A stretch of DNA of 64,000 bases from Betaproteobacteria bacterium (GTDB lineage Bacteria > Pseudomonadota > Gammaproteobacteria > Burkholderiales > SG8-41). Shown one piece after another: positions 9,217 to 19,010 of the stretch. A model generated the notes under the pieces. That model was not told the DNA's origin. It saw only the letters and a list, made by a program, of their open reading frames with translations, and searched no databases. The translations under genes were made by a program, and so were the position numbers. Position 1 is the stretch's first letter; every line of letters begins with the position of its first letter. The stretch lies in contig JAQGMI010000088.1 of assembly GCA_028292435.1 (NCBI GenBank), positions 1 to 64,000 of the forward strand. The letters are read 5' to 3'.

Positions 9217-9870
9217 TTAACTGTCGGCGCTGATCAACCCGCTGCGAATCGCGAAGCGCACGAGGCCGGCGACATCGTGTATGTTCAGCCGCTCCATGAT
9301 CTGGGCGCGGTGAGTTTCGACCGTTTTCACGCTCAGCCCCAGACGAAATCCAATATCTTTGGTCGTGTGCCCGCGTGCGATCGATTCCAGAATTTCGCGC
9401 TGGCGAGGTGTTAGCAGATCGAGCGGCCCGGCAACCGCTTCTGCGTTGCGCATGTAACTTTCGACGACCACGCGCGAGATCTGCGGGCTCAAATAGATCT
9501 CCCCGCGCATGACCGCGGTAATCGCCGCTTTGAGTTCGGTCACCGCCGAATCCTTGAGCAGGTAGCCCACGGCGCCCGCTTTCAATGCCTGCTGCACATA
9601 GTCTTCCGAGGCGTGCATTGAAAGTATGATTACGCGCGTCTCAGGCAGTTCGCGCCTGATCTGGCGAGTCGCCTCCAGACCATTCAGAGTCTTCATCGTG
9701 ATGTCCATCAGCACCAGGTCCGGGTGGTGCTCTATGGCCAGTTTTAATGCCTGGGCGCCATCGGTTGCTTCGCCGACAAGGATGAACCCGTCGATTAAAT
9801 CGCATACGGAACGGATGCCGGCACGCACCAGTGCGTGGTCGTCCGCCAGCAAAATTCGTAAGGAGGTCAA
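9217..9870 (-). CDS. NarL/LuxR-family response regulator
   Basis: A 217-residue DNA-binding regulator. The receiver domain (about 1-120) has D10-D11 in 'LLADDHALVRAG', phospho-acceptor D56 in 'LVLMDITMKTLNGLEA' and Lys in 'GYLLKDS'. A GerE-type helix-turn-helix (about 150-215) shows 'LTPRQREILESIARGHTTKD' followed by 'LSVKTVETHRAQIMERL'. The start codon is TTG and overlaps the TGA of the upstream sensor kinase (TTGA at 9867-9870). This coupling makes it the obvious partner of that kinase. The 189 bases downstream, before the receiver gene of the kai operon, hold no recognisable gene. Confidence 0.93.
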   Translation of the reverse strand: MTSLRILLADDHALVRAGIRSVCDLIDGFILVGEATDGAQALKLAIEHHPDLVLMDITMKTLNGLEATRQIRRELPETRVIILSMHASEDYVQQALKAGAVGYLLKDSAVTELKAAITAVMRGEIYLSPQISRVVVESYMRNAEAVAGPLDLLTPRQREILESIARGHTTKDIGFRLGLSVKTVETHRAQIMERLNIHDVAGLVRFAIRSGLISADS

Positions 9871-11912
9871 GCCGCGCCAGAGGGCGATTGCGTCGGCCCG
9901 CGGGGAAATATCGCGCGCACCGTAGTGCCCTTACCGGCCACCGTAATGAACTCGATGCGGCCATCCGCGAGCGCTGCGCGTTCTTCCATACTGAGTAAAC
10001 CGACGCTGTCGCCGTGCAGTGCAAGCCGGTGCGCTGTTGCCAGGTCGAAACCGATGCCGTCATCGCGCACGGTCAGTATCAGTGAATGCGCTTCCACGGC
10101 AAGCTCGATCCATACATTGCGTGCGCGCGCATGGCGCAAAACATTGGTCAGCGCTTCCTGCATGATTCGAAAACATACGATGTCGAGCGTTTTCAGAGCT
10201 GGCGGCGGCACCGCCGGCCCTTCGAAATGCAGTGTGACACCAGCCGGGGCAAGCAAGCGCTCGGCGTGCGAGCGCAGAGCAACGGGCAGATCGAGCTCGT
10301 CAAGTTGCGGCGGCCGCAGATCGAACACCAATGTGCGTACCTGCTGTATTGCGTCGTCCGCGATCTGAACGCATTCGCCTATCTTCGATGCAACCGGCTT
10401 TGCGGCGGGCTGGCGGCCAATGACCTGCAGATTAATTTTGAGTGCAGTCAACGCCTGCCCCACCTGATCGTGCAGATCGCGCGCGAGACGGCTGCGCTCG
10501 TCTTCCTGCACCTGGAGGAGCTTTCGCGACAGCGCTAACAATCTGCTCGAATAATTGCGGACGTCTTCCTCGGTCCGTTTCCGCTCGGTGATATCGCGGC
10601 CCACTTTTGACGCTCCTACGATCTCGCCGGCCTCGTTATGGAGGGGCACGGTCGTAATCACGACATCGACCAGGCGTCCGTCCTTAGCCACCCGCACAGT
10701 TTCAAAGTGCTCGATGCGCTCGCCGCGCCTGATCCTCGACAGAATGAGCTCTTTCTCATCGCTGCGCGCCGGTGGAATCAACTGCGCAATCGAGCGGCCG
10801 ATCATCTCATCAGCCGTATATCCGAAAAGTCTTTGCGCACCGGCATTCCAGCCGGAAATTACCCCGTTGAGATCCTTGGTAATGATAGCGTCATCTGACG
10901 ATTCGACCATTGCAGCCATGCGGGCATCGCTGCGCGTCGCGCCCGCTGCCGCACGACGCTGCCTTGCCAGGGCGTGCATCAGCAGGAGAGCGAAGCCGAT
11001 TATCACTGCGGTCGCCGCTGCGTTTGCCCGCCAGTACTCGGTCTGGCGACGATAGAACTCGGCCATGACATCCGACTCTGCCGTCCCGACGATAGCGGTC
11101 AGCGGATAATTGGCCAGTGCCCGGTAGCTATAGAAGCGGGGAACGCCATCGACCGAACCGGCGGCGAAATAGTTGCCCGCGGTGCCCGCCGCCGTTTTGC
11201 CGGCCGGCACGCTGCTGCCGGTATCTCCCTGCCAGCTTGCCGACGAGCCCCTTGAGAGCGCCCTGGCGATGCCGTCGGCGCCGACGAGCGAAATCGTGTC
11301 GAGGGTGCGCATTTCCGAGACCTTCAGAAAGTCCATGAAACGGACAGGCTCCAGCAACGCCATTGCGACACCGCCGAACGTGCCGTCGGCGTTGTTGATC
11401 CGGCGCGTGACGGGGATCAGGGGCCGCCCGCTGATGCGACCAGTAATCGCCGGTTCGATAAACACCTTGCCGTCATTGCGATTGACGTGGGATTTAAAAT
11501 ATTGGCGGTCGGCCACGTTGAGAGATTGCGAGGCTGCCGGATAGCCGGCAGTCCGGGCGTTGCCCCACTCGTCTGCCAGGGCCAGTCCGGACAGCCTCTC
11601 GCTCGCGACGGCGTATTCCGTATTGGATTTGCCCATGTCCATGTGCCGGCCAACACGCGCGTATTCACGGATCATGTAGCGGATAGCTGCGTCCGCATTT
11701 TCGATGTTGCGAACGGCGTAGAGCTCGAACGAGATTGCAAGCAAATCGTTCTTCTGGATCGCAGCGCGGATCGTGTCCGCGCGTTCCACCCGCAATGTCG
11801 CGAACATGGACGCCCACAAGGCGCCGATGAGCACTGCGTTGAAAACTACAATTAAAACGTAGATTCGGGCATTGGCCGGAATAAAGCGCTTCAATGCGAG
11901 GAAGGGATTCAT
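9867..11912 (-). CDS. Membrane sensor histidine kinase (Cache-PAS-HisKA_3)
   Basis: A NarX/DegS-type kinase that phosphorylates the coupled NarL-type regulator. The ATG at 11912 is preferred; an in-frame GTG at 11936 would add eight residues, and neither has a strong ribosome site. Numbering below uses the longer form. One membrane helix (about 25-47), a periplasmic Cache-like sensor (about 50-300, with 'GRPLIPVTRRI'), a second helix (about 304-324), a PAS domain (about 338-455), then the HisKA_3 helix 'EDERSRLARDLHDQVGQALT' with H489 as phospho-acceptor. The ATPase domain has N598 ('QEALTNVLRHA') and 'DDGIGF' at 625-630. The periplasmic domain suggests a small-molecule ligand, which cannot be named. 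Confidence 0.92.
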   Translation of the reverse strand: MNPFLALKRFIPANARIYVLIVVFNAVLIGALWASMFATLRVERADTIRAAIQKNDLLAISFELYAVRNIENADAAIRYMIREYARVGRHMDMGKSNTEYAVASERLSGLALADEWGNARTAGYPAASQSLNVADRQYFKSHVNRNDGKVFIEPAITGRISGRPLIPVTRRINNADGTFGGVAMALLEPVRFMDFLKVSEMRTLDTISLVGADGIARALSRGSSASWQGDTGSSVPAGKTAAGTAGNYFAAGSVDGVPRFYSYRALANYPLTAIVGTAESDVMAEFYRRQTEYWRANAAATAVIIGFALLLMHALARQRRAAAGATRSDARMAAMVESSDDAIITKDLNGVISGWNAGAQRLFGYTADEMIGRSIAQLIPPARSDEKELILSRIRRGERIEHFETVRVAKDGRLVDVVITTVPLHNEAGEIVGASKVGRDITERKRTEEDVRNYSSRLLALSRKLLQVQEDERSRLARDLHDQVGQALTALKINLQVIGRQPAAKPVASKIGECVQIADDAIQQVRTLVFDLRPPQLDELDLPVALRSHAERLLAPAGVTLHFEGPAVPPPALKTLDIVCFRIMQEALTNVLRHARARNVWIELAVEAHSLILTVRDDGIGFDLATAHRLALHGDSVGLLSMEERAALADGRIEFITVAGKGTTVRAIFPRGPTQSPSGAA

Positions 11913-12314
11913 CCGCGGCGCCGCCGAGATGGGCACGCTTTGCAGTTAAAGTGATGGAGGCCGCAGGCCGCGAGCGCGGATACAGCCGCGTCAAAAAGGA
12001 TCGCCAATCCTGAGCCTGGAGCGCCGGTACTAATGTGGTGATCTCCTCAAAGGAAAATCTGACGGCGTAGATCAGGTGCTATCGGCGGAAGTGCGCGCGG
12101 AAACATAACGATCCGCATCCGCTTAAGACGGTTTGCGCCCGGCCGGCCGGTTAAAGCAGTGCAGGGGTTGTGGCGGTTTGAGTATAGGCCGGTTCATCGG
12201 CGCTGTGTCCCGCCCCGCGCACAAGCGACGATGGCAACCCAGTGTGATATGTGGGCGTCACGAGAAGATTTATGCAGGAGAACCGGCGGGTCTTTTTCAC
12301 GAATCTCCGCGGCT
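11913..12314. other. Intergenic stretch upstream of the sensor kinase
   Basis: About 400 bases lie between the kinase start and the end of the CheB/CheR gene. I see no coding frame with convincing composition, no strong hairpin with a T-tract and no tRNA. It presumably holds the promoter of the kinase-regulator pair, but I cannot point to clear -35/-10 boxes. Confidence 0.4.
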
Positions 12315-15300
12315 TCAGTTCCCAGCAAACAATTGAATGAGCTCCCGCGGGTCGACCGGTTTGGTGAGATGGTGGTCGAAACCGGCGACCAGAGACAGAC
12401 GTTTGTCGTTCTCCTGGCCCCAGCCGGTCAAGGCAATCAACAGCATGTTGCTGCCCCAGGCTTCGAGGCGGATCCGTCTTGCGAGGTCATAGCCGGTGAT
12501 GTCGGGCATGCCGATATCGAGGATTGCGATGTCAGGCCGTACGCGCGCGGCCAGCGCGAACGCTTCCTGGCCGGTATGCGCAATATGAATCTCATGGCCC
12601 TCGAGTTTAAGAAACATTCCCAGCGTATCGGCTCCATCCACGTTGTCGTCGGCAATCAGCACGCGCTTCGCGACTTGCGGGCCGCTGTCAACATGCAGCG
12701 CGGCGGGGGTTGCGAGCGGTTCGTCAATCACCAGCGCGCGCGGCAGCGAGACCACGAATTCGCTACCCTTGCCGAGCCCTTCGCTGTGCGCCTCGATGCG
12801 GCCGCCATGCAGCTCGACGAGCCCTTTGACAAGGGCCAGGCCTATGCCCAACCCGCCGTCGGCGCGGCTGCTTTCGGACTCCACGCGCGCAAACATCGAA
12901 AATATCTGCTTGCTCATTTCCCGCGCAATGCCCGCACCGTTGTCGCGCACGAAAATGATCACGGCGTCGCTCTCGATGCGCCATCCCAGCACGATCCGGC
13001 CCTTCTCCGGCGTATATCTGACAGCGTTGGTCAGGAGGTTAGTCACCACTTGAGTCAGGCGTATGGCGTCGATTTCCATGATCACCGGTTCGGCCGGGCG
13101 CTCCATGCGCAGTATATGCCCGCGCGTATCGATCGCCGGCTGCACGGCTTCCACGGCATCTTCGATCAACCGTTCAATGTCGACATAGGTTTTTTTCAAC
13201 GCTAAAAAGCCGCGCGTGATGCGTGATAGATCGAGCAGATCGTCGAGCAGGGAGCTCATGTGGACGACTTGCCGCGATATCACGGCCCGGCACTGGGCCA
13301 ATTGGGCATTGGAGAGCTCAGCGGACTCGAGCAGGCGCGCCGCGGTCCTGATCGGCGCCAGCGGATTGCGCAATTCATGCGACAGGGTGGCGAGAAACAC
13401 ATCTTTGCGCAGATCCGCTTCGCGCAGCGTGGTTTCGGCCTGCACGATACTGGTCACGTCGAGAAATGTAATCAGCACGCCGCTGACCGTGCTGTCGGGC
13501 TCGCGATAGGGCAGGATCCGCATGACGTAATGCGTGGACTTGTCCTCGCGCGCGATCCGCCGCTCCAGCGGCTGCATCGTATCGAGCACCCGGACGACAT
13601 CCTCGCGCACGCCGTCGTAGCGCAGCTTGGTCACGATATCGGTCAGCGGCCGGCCGAGATCGCTGGGGATCAGGTTGTAGAGCGCCGCGATCGCCGGCGT
13701 GAAGCTGCGCACGAGCAGGTTGCGGTCGAGGAATATGGTCGCGATTTCCGTGCTGTCGAACAGGTTGCGCAGGTCGGAGTTGGTGGCATCGAGCTCCTTC
13801 ACCTTGTCGGACAGCCGCGCATTGACCGTTTGCAGTTCTTCGTTGACCGACTGCAATGCGTCCTTCGACGTTTCCAGTTCCTCGTTGGTCGATTGCATTT
13901 CTTCGTTGACTGACTGCAGTTCCTCGTTGGAGCTGCGCAGCTCTTCGAGCGCGGTCTGGTGCTCTTCAGCCAATGCCTGCAGTTCCTCATGCGAGCTCAA
14001 GAGCTGGAATCGCAGGTGATGGATCTCCGGCGTGCCCGGAAAGATACGCCGCCACAGGACGCCGATGCCCGACAGCCGCGCGGGAGGTTCGATCACCGGT
14101 ACTGCCTCAGGAGGAAGCTCCGGTTTGCTGCGACGCTCGCTCGTGCCGAAGACCGCTGAACGGTATTCCGGGCTGCGCGCATAAGCGCTGGGCGGATGCG
14201 CCGCGCGCGAGCCCGACCTGCTGGTTGCGAAGCCCGGCGAGGTGAGATCGAGGGCGTCGGTCAGCAGGTTCAGTGGCGGGCTTCTACCCTCCCGCCGCTG
14301 AAAGATCCGCGATCGCTTGTCGATCGGCGCGAAGAGTTCGGCGTGCTTGGACGCCGATTCGGCGCTGCCGAGCAACAGAATGCCGCCGGGCTCCAGTGCA
14401 TAGTGAAAGACGGGAATCACCGCTTCCTGCAATGCCGCGTCGAGATAAATAAGCAGGTTGCGGCACGAGACCAGGTCCATCCGCGAGAACGGCGGATCGC
14501 GCAGCAGGTTGTGTGCAGAGAAGGTGCAGCACTGGCGGATATCCCGCGCGACCGCGTAGCCGTCCTGCGTTTTGTTGAAAAAACGTTCCAGTCGCGCAGG
14601 CCCAAGACCTTCGACGAGAGTAGACGGATAAATGCCCAGACGCGCGGTAGTGATGGCCGCGTCGTCGATATCGGTGGCGAAGATCTGGACTCTTGGCGGC
14701 CCGACCACGTTATCCATATGCTCATGCAACAGCATGGCCAGCGAATACGCTTCTTCGCCGGTAGCGCAGCCGGGAACCCACAGGCGCACAGTACTGTCGG
14801 CGCGCTTGCCGGCGAAGAGACGCGGTATGACCTCGCTTTGCAGGACCTCGAACGTCGCCTTATCCCGGAAGAAACTCGTAACGCGGATCAGGAGATCGCG
14901 AAACAGCCCAATGACTTCAGCGGAGTCAGCGCGCAACCGGATTACATACTCGCCGAGCGTGCTGATGTTCACCACCTGCATGCGCCGCCGCACGCGGCGC
15001 ATGAACGTTTTGTCGCGGTAGCCGCTGAAATCGTGCCCGAGCTGGTGGCGCAGAATCGCGCAGATCGTGAGCCGCGCCTCATCGATCTGGCGCGCGGAGT
15101 CGGCGGGGGTGGGCAGCGTCGCGAGGCGGCCGCCTTTCATCCGCAACAGGTGGCCGGCGATATCCTCAATGGTGGCGACGAGGTCGACGGCGCCGGTCGC
15201 AATCGCGCGGGCGGGCATTTGATCGTTGACGGCGGCGGCGTTCGCCGTCAACTGCGCAAGCGTGAGGCCGCCGCATTCCTTGATGGCCTTGATGCCAAGC

Positions 15301-15755
15301 GCCCCGTCGGCGCCGGTTCCGGACAGCACGATTCCCACGGAATGTTCGCGCCGCTCCTTTCCCAACGCATCGAAAAAAGTATCGATCGGACGGAAGGTTT
15401 TCTCCTCGTTGCGCTGCGGCGGCCTGACCCGGAGACACCCATCCTCCAGCGTGACGGAGGTATGCGCCGGCGGGACATAGACGCAATTGGCTGCGATGCG
15501 CGTACCGTTCGGCGCGTCGAGTACCCGCATCGAGGTCCAGCGCGCGATTATTTCGCGCAGCATGCTCGTGCGCTCGACAGGCAGATGCAGTATCACCACG
15601 AATGCCATGCCGGAATCGGCCGGCATATTCGCGAAAAAAGTATGGAACGCTTCGACGCCGCCGGCGGACGCGCCGATGCCGACAACGGGAAAGCTGACCT
15701 CATTCATCGACGTTTCCGGATCATCCATGTTTTTTGGCTCCGCCGTTGCGGCCAT
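12315..15755 (-). CDS. CheB-CheR fusion hybrid histidine kinase
   Basis: A 1146-residue cytoplasmic signalling protein combining chemotaxis-type and kinase modules. It has a CheB methylesterase domain (about 22-205) with S30 in 'GIGASAGG', H57 in 'VILHLP' and 'SGTGADGALG'. This is followed by a CheR methyltransferase domain (about 225-490) with the SAM loop 'GCATGEEAYSLAM' and 'SCRNLLIYLD'. A long coiled coil rich in 'SNEELQSVNEEMQ' (about 590-650) leads to a PAS domain, a HisKA helix ('SHELRNPLAPIRTA'), a HATPase ('DNGAGI', 'GLGIGLALVKGL') and a C-terminal receiver (about 1030-1146, 'IAILDIGMPD'). The start at 15755 has an AGGAGG box rather far upstream (about 18 bases); internal ATGs at 15728 and 15707 are possible. 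There are no methyl-accepting proteins nearby, so a chemotaxis role is doubtful. Confidence 0.93.
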   Translation of the reverse strand: MAATAEPKNMDDPETSMNEVSFPVVGIGASAGGVEAFHTFFANMPADSGMAFVVILHLPVERTSMLREIIARWTSMRVLDAPNGTRIAANCVYVPPAHTSVTLEDGCLRVRPPQRNEEKTFRPIDTFFDALGKERREHSVGIVLSGTGADGALGIKAIKECGGLTLAQLTANAAAVNDQMPARAIATGAVDLVATIEDIAGHLLRMKGGRLATLPTPADSARQIDEARLTICAILRHQLGHDFSGYRDKTFMRRVRRRMQVVNISTLGEYVIRLRADSAEVIGLFRDLLIRVTSFFRDKATFEVLQSEVIPRLFAGKRADSTVRLWVPGCATGEEAYSLAMLLHEHMDNVVGPPRVQIFATDIDDAAITTARLGIYPSTLVEGLGPARLERFFNKTQDGYAVARDIRQCCTFSAHNLLRDPPFSRMDLVSCRNLLIYLDAALQEAVIPVFHYALEPGGILLLGSAESASKHAELFAPIDKRSRIFQRREGRSPPLNLLTDALDLTSPGFATSRSGSRAAHPPSAYARSPEYRSAVFGTSERRSKPELPPEAVPVIEPPARLSGIGVLWRRIFPGTPEIHHLRFQLLSSHEELQALAEEHQTALEELRSSNEELQSVNEEMQSTNEELETSKDALQSVNEELQTVNARLSDKVKELDATNSDLRNLFDSTEIATIFLDRNLLVRSFTPAIAALYNLIPSDLGRPLTDIVTKLRYDGVREDVVRVLDTMQPLERRIAREDKSTHYVMRILPYREPDSTVSGVLITFLDVTSIVQAETTLREADLRKDVFLATLSHELRNPLAPIRTAARLLESAELSNAQLAQCRAVISRQVVHMSSLLDDLLDLSRITRGFLALKKTYVDIERLIEDAVEAVQPAIDTRGHILRMERPAEPVIMEIDAIRLTQVVTNLLTNAVRYTPEKGRIVLGWRIESDAVIIFVRDNGAGIAREMSKQIFSMFARVESESSRADGGLGIGLALVKGLVELHGGRIEAHSEGLGKGSEFVVSLPRALVIDEPLATPAALHVDSGPQVAKRVLIADDNVDGADTLGMFLKLEGHEIHIAHTGQEAFALAARVRPDIAILDIGMPDITGYDLARRIRLEAWGSNMLLIALTGWGQENDKRLSLVAGFDHHLTKPVDPRELIQLFAGN

Positions 15756-15843
15756 CCCCGGGCGCGCCCGCTGCCTCCTGTTTCGACAGCCAACGGCGAG
15801 GCTACATGGTAGCGATGACGCAATCCGGGGTCAAAGCTCGCGG

Positions 15844-18810
15844 TCAGGCGCGGGCGGCCTCGGTTTTGTTTGCCGCATGGTCGAGCGCTACGTCTAGCGT
15901 CTCCATGAACTCATTGACCTTGATCGGCTTGGTCAAATACCGGAAGAAGCCTGCCTCCAGGCCTTTTTCGATGTCGTGCGGAATCGCATTTGCGCTCAGC
16001 GCCACGATGGGAATGTGCGCAGTGCGCGGGTCGTTGTGCAGAATCTGCATCGCGTCTATGCCGCTCATGCCCGGCAGATTGATGTCCATCAGGATCACGT
16101 CGGGGAGCACGTTGTACGCGAGTTCGATGCCGAGGGGGCCGTTCACCGCCGTAATGAGCCGCATGTCGGAACGCCGCTCGATCAATTGCGCGACGAGTTG
16201 GAGGTTGGCCGGATTGTCCTCGACATAAAGCAGTGTGTGCAATGGCGCGTCGTGCTTCACATGCGTAACGGCAGCGGCTGGCAACTCGCGGTTGGCGTTC
16301 TCGAACGCCGGAGCGCTCGCCGAGTTGAGCTCGACCCAGAACACGCTGCCGGTGCCTACCGTACTTTCGACGCCGATCACGCCGCCCATCAGTTCGACCA
16401 GCCGCTTGGTGACGACCAGGCCGATGCCGGTGCCTTCCTCCGCGCTTGCCTCCTGCCCGAGGCGGTTGAAAGGCTGGAACAATTGCGCAAGCTTCTCAGG
16501 CGACAATCCGGCCCCGGTGTCTCTGATGCTGATGCGAATGTTGCCGGGCGGACTGGCGGCGCATTCGACGACCACCGAGCCTTCGTTCTGGTTGTACTTG
16601 ATCGCGTTCGAAAACAGGTTGATCAGGATCTGCTTGACGCGCGTGCGGTCCGCATAGACGAAATACGCGTGGTCGAAATTGGGAAAGCTCATGCGAATGC
16701 CGCGCTTGGTTGCCTGCGGCTCGATCATCGACTGGCATTCGAGCATCAGCTCGTTCAGGAAAACGGGCTCGCGCGATATCGAGAGCTTGCCGGACTCGAT
16801 CAGGGCGAGATCGAGAATTTCGTTAATGAGCTCGAGCAGATACCAGCCGGCTTGCAGGATCTGGTCGATACTCGCCTTCTGCGCCGGGGTCGGCGCCGGC
16901 ACATCCGACTCCATCAGCTGACCGAACCCGAGAATCGCATTGAGCGGCGTGCGCAATTCGTGACTCATGCTGGACAGAAAATTGGACTTGGCCAGGTTGG
17001 CCTTGTCCGCCGCTGCGATCGCGCTTTCCAGCGCGACGTTGTTTTCCTGCAGCGTGAGCTCGAAGCGTTTGCGCTCGGTGACGTCGCGCGCCGCGGCAAA
17101 CACGCCGCGCAGCTTGCGATTACGGTCGTGGAGCGTCGTCGCGTTATAAGACACCACGGTTTCCTTGCCATCGCGCGCGCGGGCGGTCAATTCGTAATTG
17201 GTGACCTTGCTTTCGCGCAGAACCTGTTTGATGCCCGCCTCGGCCCGCTCGGGATCGGTGAAATAGTTCTTGAACGGCGCGCCGATCAGTTCGTCGCGCG
17301 TGCAGCCGGTGAGCGCCTCCATCTGCTGATTGACGTCGGTGATAATGCCGCGCAGATCGGTGGTCATCAGCGCGTCTATGTTGGATTCGATCAGCGAGCG
17401 CGTATAGAACTGCTGGTCGCGCAGCCGTTGATCGAGCAGCATCTGCTCCGCCTCGACCTGTTTGCGCGCGGTATTGTCGGTGCCGATCAGCAGGTAGCCG
17501 ATGATGCCGCCCTGGGCATCGCGCAGCGCGGTGACGGAGACGACGGCCGGAAAGCGGCTGCCGTCCTTGCGGATATAGGTCAGTTCGTAAATGTCTTCGA
17601 TGCCGCGCGACGCCTTGAAAACGAGCGCCTCGAAGCCCGGCGTGATCGGCGTGGCCAGTTCCGCCGACAGCGCATTGGCACGCACGATCAGTTCCTGCGG
17701 ATCCGAAATATCGGCCGGCGTGATCGTGTTCATGACTTCGGCCGCCGTGTAGCCCAACATGCGCTCGGCGCCCACGTTGAAAATCTGGATGACGCCCTTG
17801 GCATCCGTCGCGATGCTCGAGAAATTGGCGCTGTTGAAAATCGCGCTTTGCAGCGCGCCGGCTTTGACCAGTGCCTCTTCCGCCTGCTTCCTTGCAGTGT
17901 TGTCCGTCCCGATCAGCAGGTAGCCGATGATGCCGTCCTGGGCATCGCGCAATGCGGTGACCGAAACAACGGCCGGAAAGCGGCTGCCGTCCTTGCGGAT
18001 ATAGGTCAGCTCGTAGATGTCTTCGATACCGCGCGACGCCTTGAAAACGAGCGCCTCGAAACCCGGCGTGATCGGCGTGGCCAGTTCGAGCGACAGCGCT
18101 TTAGCACGCACGATCAATTCCTGCGGATCCGAAATATCGGCCGGCGTGTTCTTGTTCATGACTTCGGCCGCCGTGTAGCCCAACATGCGTTCGGCGCCGA
18201 CGTTGAAAATCTGGATGACGCCCTTGGCGTCCGTCGCGATGCTCGAGAAGTTGGCGCTGTTGAAAATCGCGCTTTGCAGCGCGCCGGCTTTGACCAGCGC
18301 CTCTTCTGCCTGCTTCCTCGCAGTATTGTCGGTGCCGATCAGCAAATAGCCGATGATGTCACCCTGCGCTTCACGCAGCGCCGTGACGGAAACAACGGCC
18401 GGAAAGCGGCTGCCGTCCTTGCGAATGTAGGTGAGTTCGTAAATGTCTTCGATACCGCGCGACGCCTTGAATACCAGCGCCTCGAAGCCCGGCGTGATCG
18501 GAGTGGCCAGCTCGGTCGACAGCGCTTTCGCGCGCACGATGAGCTCCTGCGGGTCGGAAATGTCGGCCGGCGTAATCCGGTTTACTACATCGGCCGCTGC
18601 GTAACCAAGCATGCGCTCGGCGCCGACGTTGAACAACTGGATGACGCCCTTTTCGTCGGTCGCGATCGATGAGAAGTTCGCGCTGTTCAGGATCGCGTTC
18701 TGCAGCGCGCCGGTTTTCAGAAGCGCAGCTTCGCGCCGCACCTCCGCAATGACTTCGCCGGTTCCCGCGTCATCGTCGTGGACATCGGACTCGAATACGC
18801 TGGTGGACAT
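15844..18810 (-). CDS. PAS(4) hybrid histidine kinase with triplicated PAS domain
   Basis: A soluble hybrid kinase of 988 residues. The ATG at 18810 is chosen because an AGGAAGG box lies about five bases upstream; an in-frame start at 18858 would add 16 residues. Three nearly identical PAS/PAC units ('FNVGAERMLGY', 'SRGIEDIYELTYIRKDGSRF', 'IGYLLIGTDNTARKQ') fill roughly residues 33-455. A fourth, unrelated PAS follows ('SNIDALMTTDLRGIITDVNQ'), then HisKA at about residue 610 ('SSMSHELRTPLNAILGF'), HATPase ('DTGAGL', 'GTGIGLVVTKRLVE') and a receiver ('LPDVILMDINLPGMSG'). The kinase-receiver half closely resembles the kinase at 20261-22351, so the two are paralogues. Confidence 0.93.
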   Translation of the reverse strand: MSTSVFESDVHDDDAGTGEVIAEVRREAALLKTGALQNAILNSANFSSIATDEKGVIQLFNVGAERMLGYAAADVVNRITPADISDPQELIVRAKALSTELATPITPGFEALVFKASRGIEDIYELTYIRKDGSRFPAVVSVTALREAQGDIIGYLLIGTDNTARKQAEEALVKAGALQSAIFNSANFSSIATDAKGVIQIFNVGAERMLGYTAAEVMNKNTPADISDPQELIVRAKALSLELATPITPGFEALVFKASRGIEDIYELTYIRKDGSRFPAVVSVTALRDAQDGIIGYLLIGTDNTARKQAEEALVKAGALQSAIFNSANFSSIATDAKGVIQIFNVGAERMLGYTAAEVMNTITPADISDPQELIVRANALSAELATPITPGFEALVFKASRGIEDIYELTYIRKDGSRFPAVVSVTALRDAQGGIIGYLLIGTDNTARKQVEAEQMLLDQRLRDQQFYTRSLIESNIDALMTTDLRGIITDVNQQMEALTGCTRDELIGAPFKNYFTDPERAEAGIKQVLRESKVTNYELTARARDGKETVVSYNATTLHDRNRKLRGVFAAARDVTERKRFELTLQENNVALESAIAAADKANLAKSNFLSSMSHELRTPLNAILGFGQLMESDVPAPTPAQKASIDQILQAGWYLLELINEILDLALIESGKLSISREPVFLNELMLECQSMIEPQATKRGIRMSFPNFDHAYFVYADRTRVKQILINLFSNAIKYNQNEGSVVVECAASPPGNIRISIRDTGAGLSPEKLAQLFQPFNRLGQEASAEEGTGIGLVVTKRLVELMGGVIGVESTVGTGSVFWVELNSASAPAFENANRELPAAAVTHVKHDAPLHTLLYVEDNPANLQLVAQLIERRSDMRLITAVNGPLGIELAYNVLPDVILMDINLPGMSGIDAMQILHNDPRTAHIPIVALSANAIPHDIEKGLEAGFFRYLTKPIKVNEFMETLDVALDHAANKTEAARA
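17465..18742 (-). repeat. Three tandem 426-bp PAS-coding direct repeats
   Basis: Each unit encodes 142 residues and the reading frame is kept throughout. Unit borders fall near 17465, 17891 and 18317. By eye, the second and third protein copies differ at only about five residues, and the first differs from them at about fifteen. The conservation extends to the DNA, which points to recent intragenic duplication or gene conversion rather than ancient domain shuffling. Confidence 0.9.
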
Positions 18811-19010
18811 GGCCCCTTCCTGCTGCGTGACTGGAAGGCGCTTTCGCCTTGCCGTCATATTGGATTACGGCCTGGTGAATACCCGGACTCGTTGACACTG
18901 GTTCATGCCTTGCGGTTGTGACCCAAGGCTCGTCTTGTTATACACGATCGGTTCGTTTGAATAAGAGAAAGTTTTGGGTCGGCCGCTTTCGGTATTGGCG
19001 CAGGCAGACA

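Noticed and set aside
14196-15812. A 538-codon plus-strand open frame opposite the CheB/CheR domains
   Set aside because: The complementary strand shows catalytic CheB and CheR motifs; this frame has none.
15976-18672. An 898-codon open frame on the plus strand opposite the PAS hybrid kinase
   Set aside because: It is an antisense shadow caused by high GC and codon periodicity; it has no domain logic, and the minus strand encodes clear PAS, HisKA and receiver motifs.
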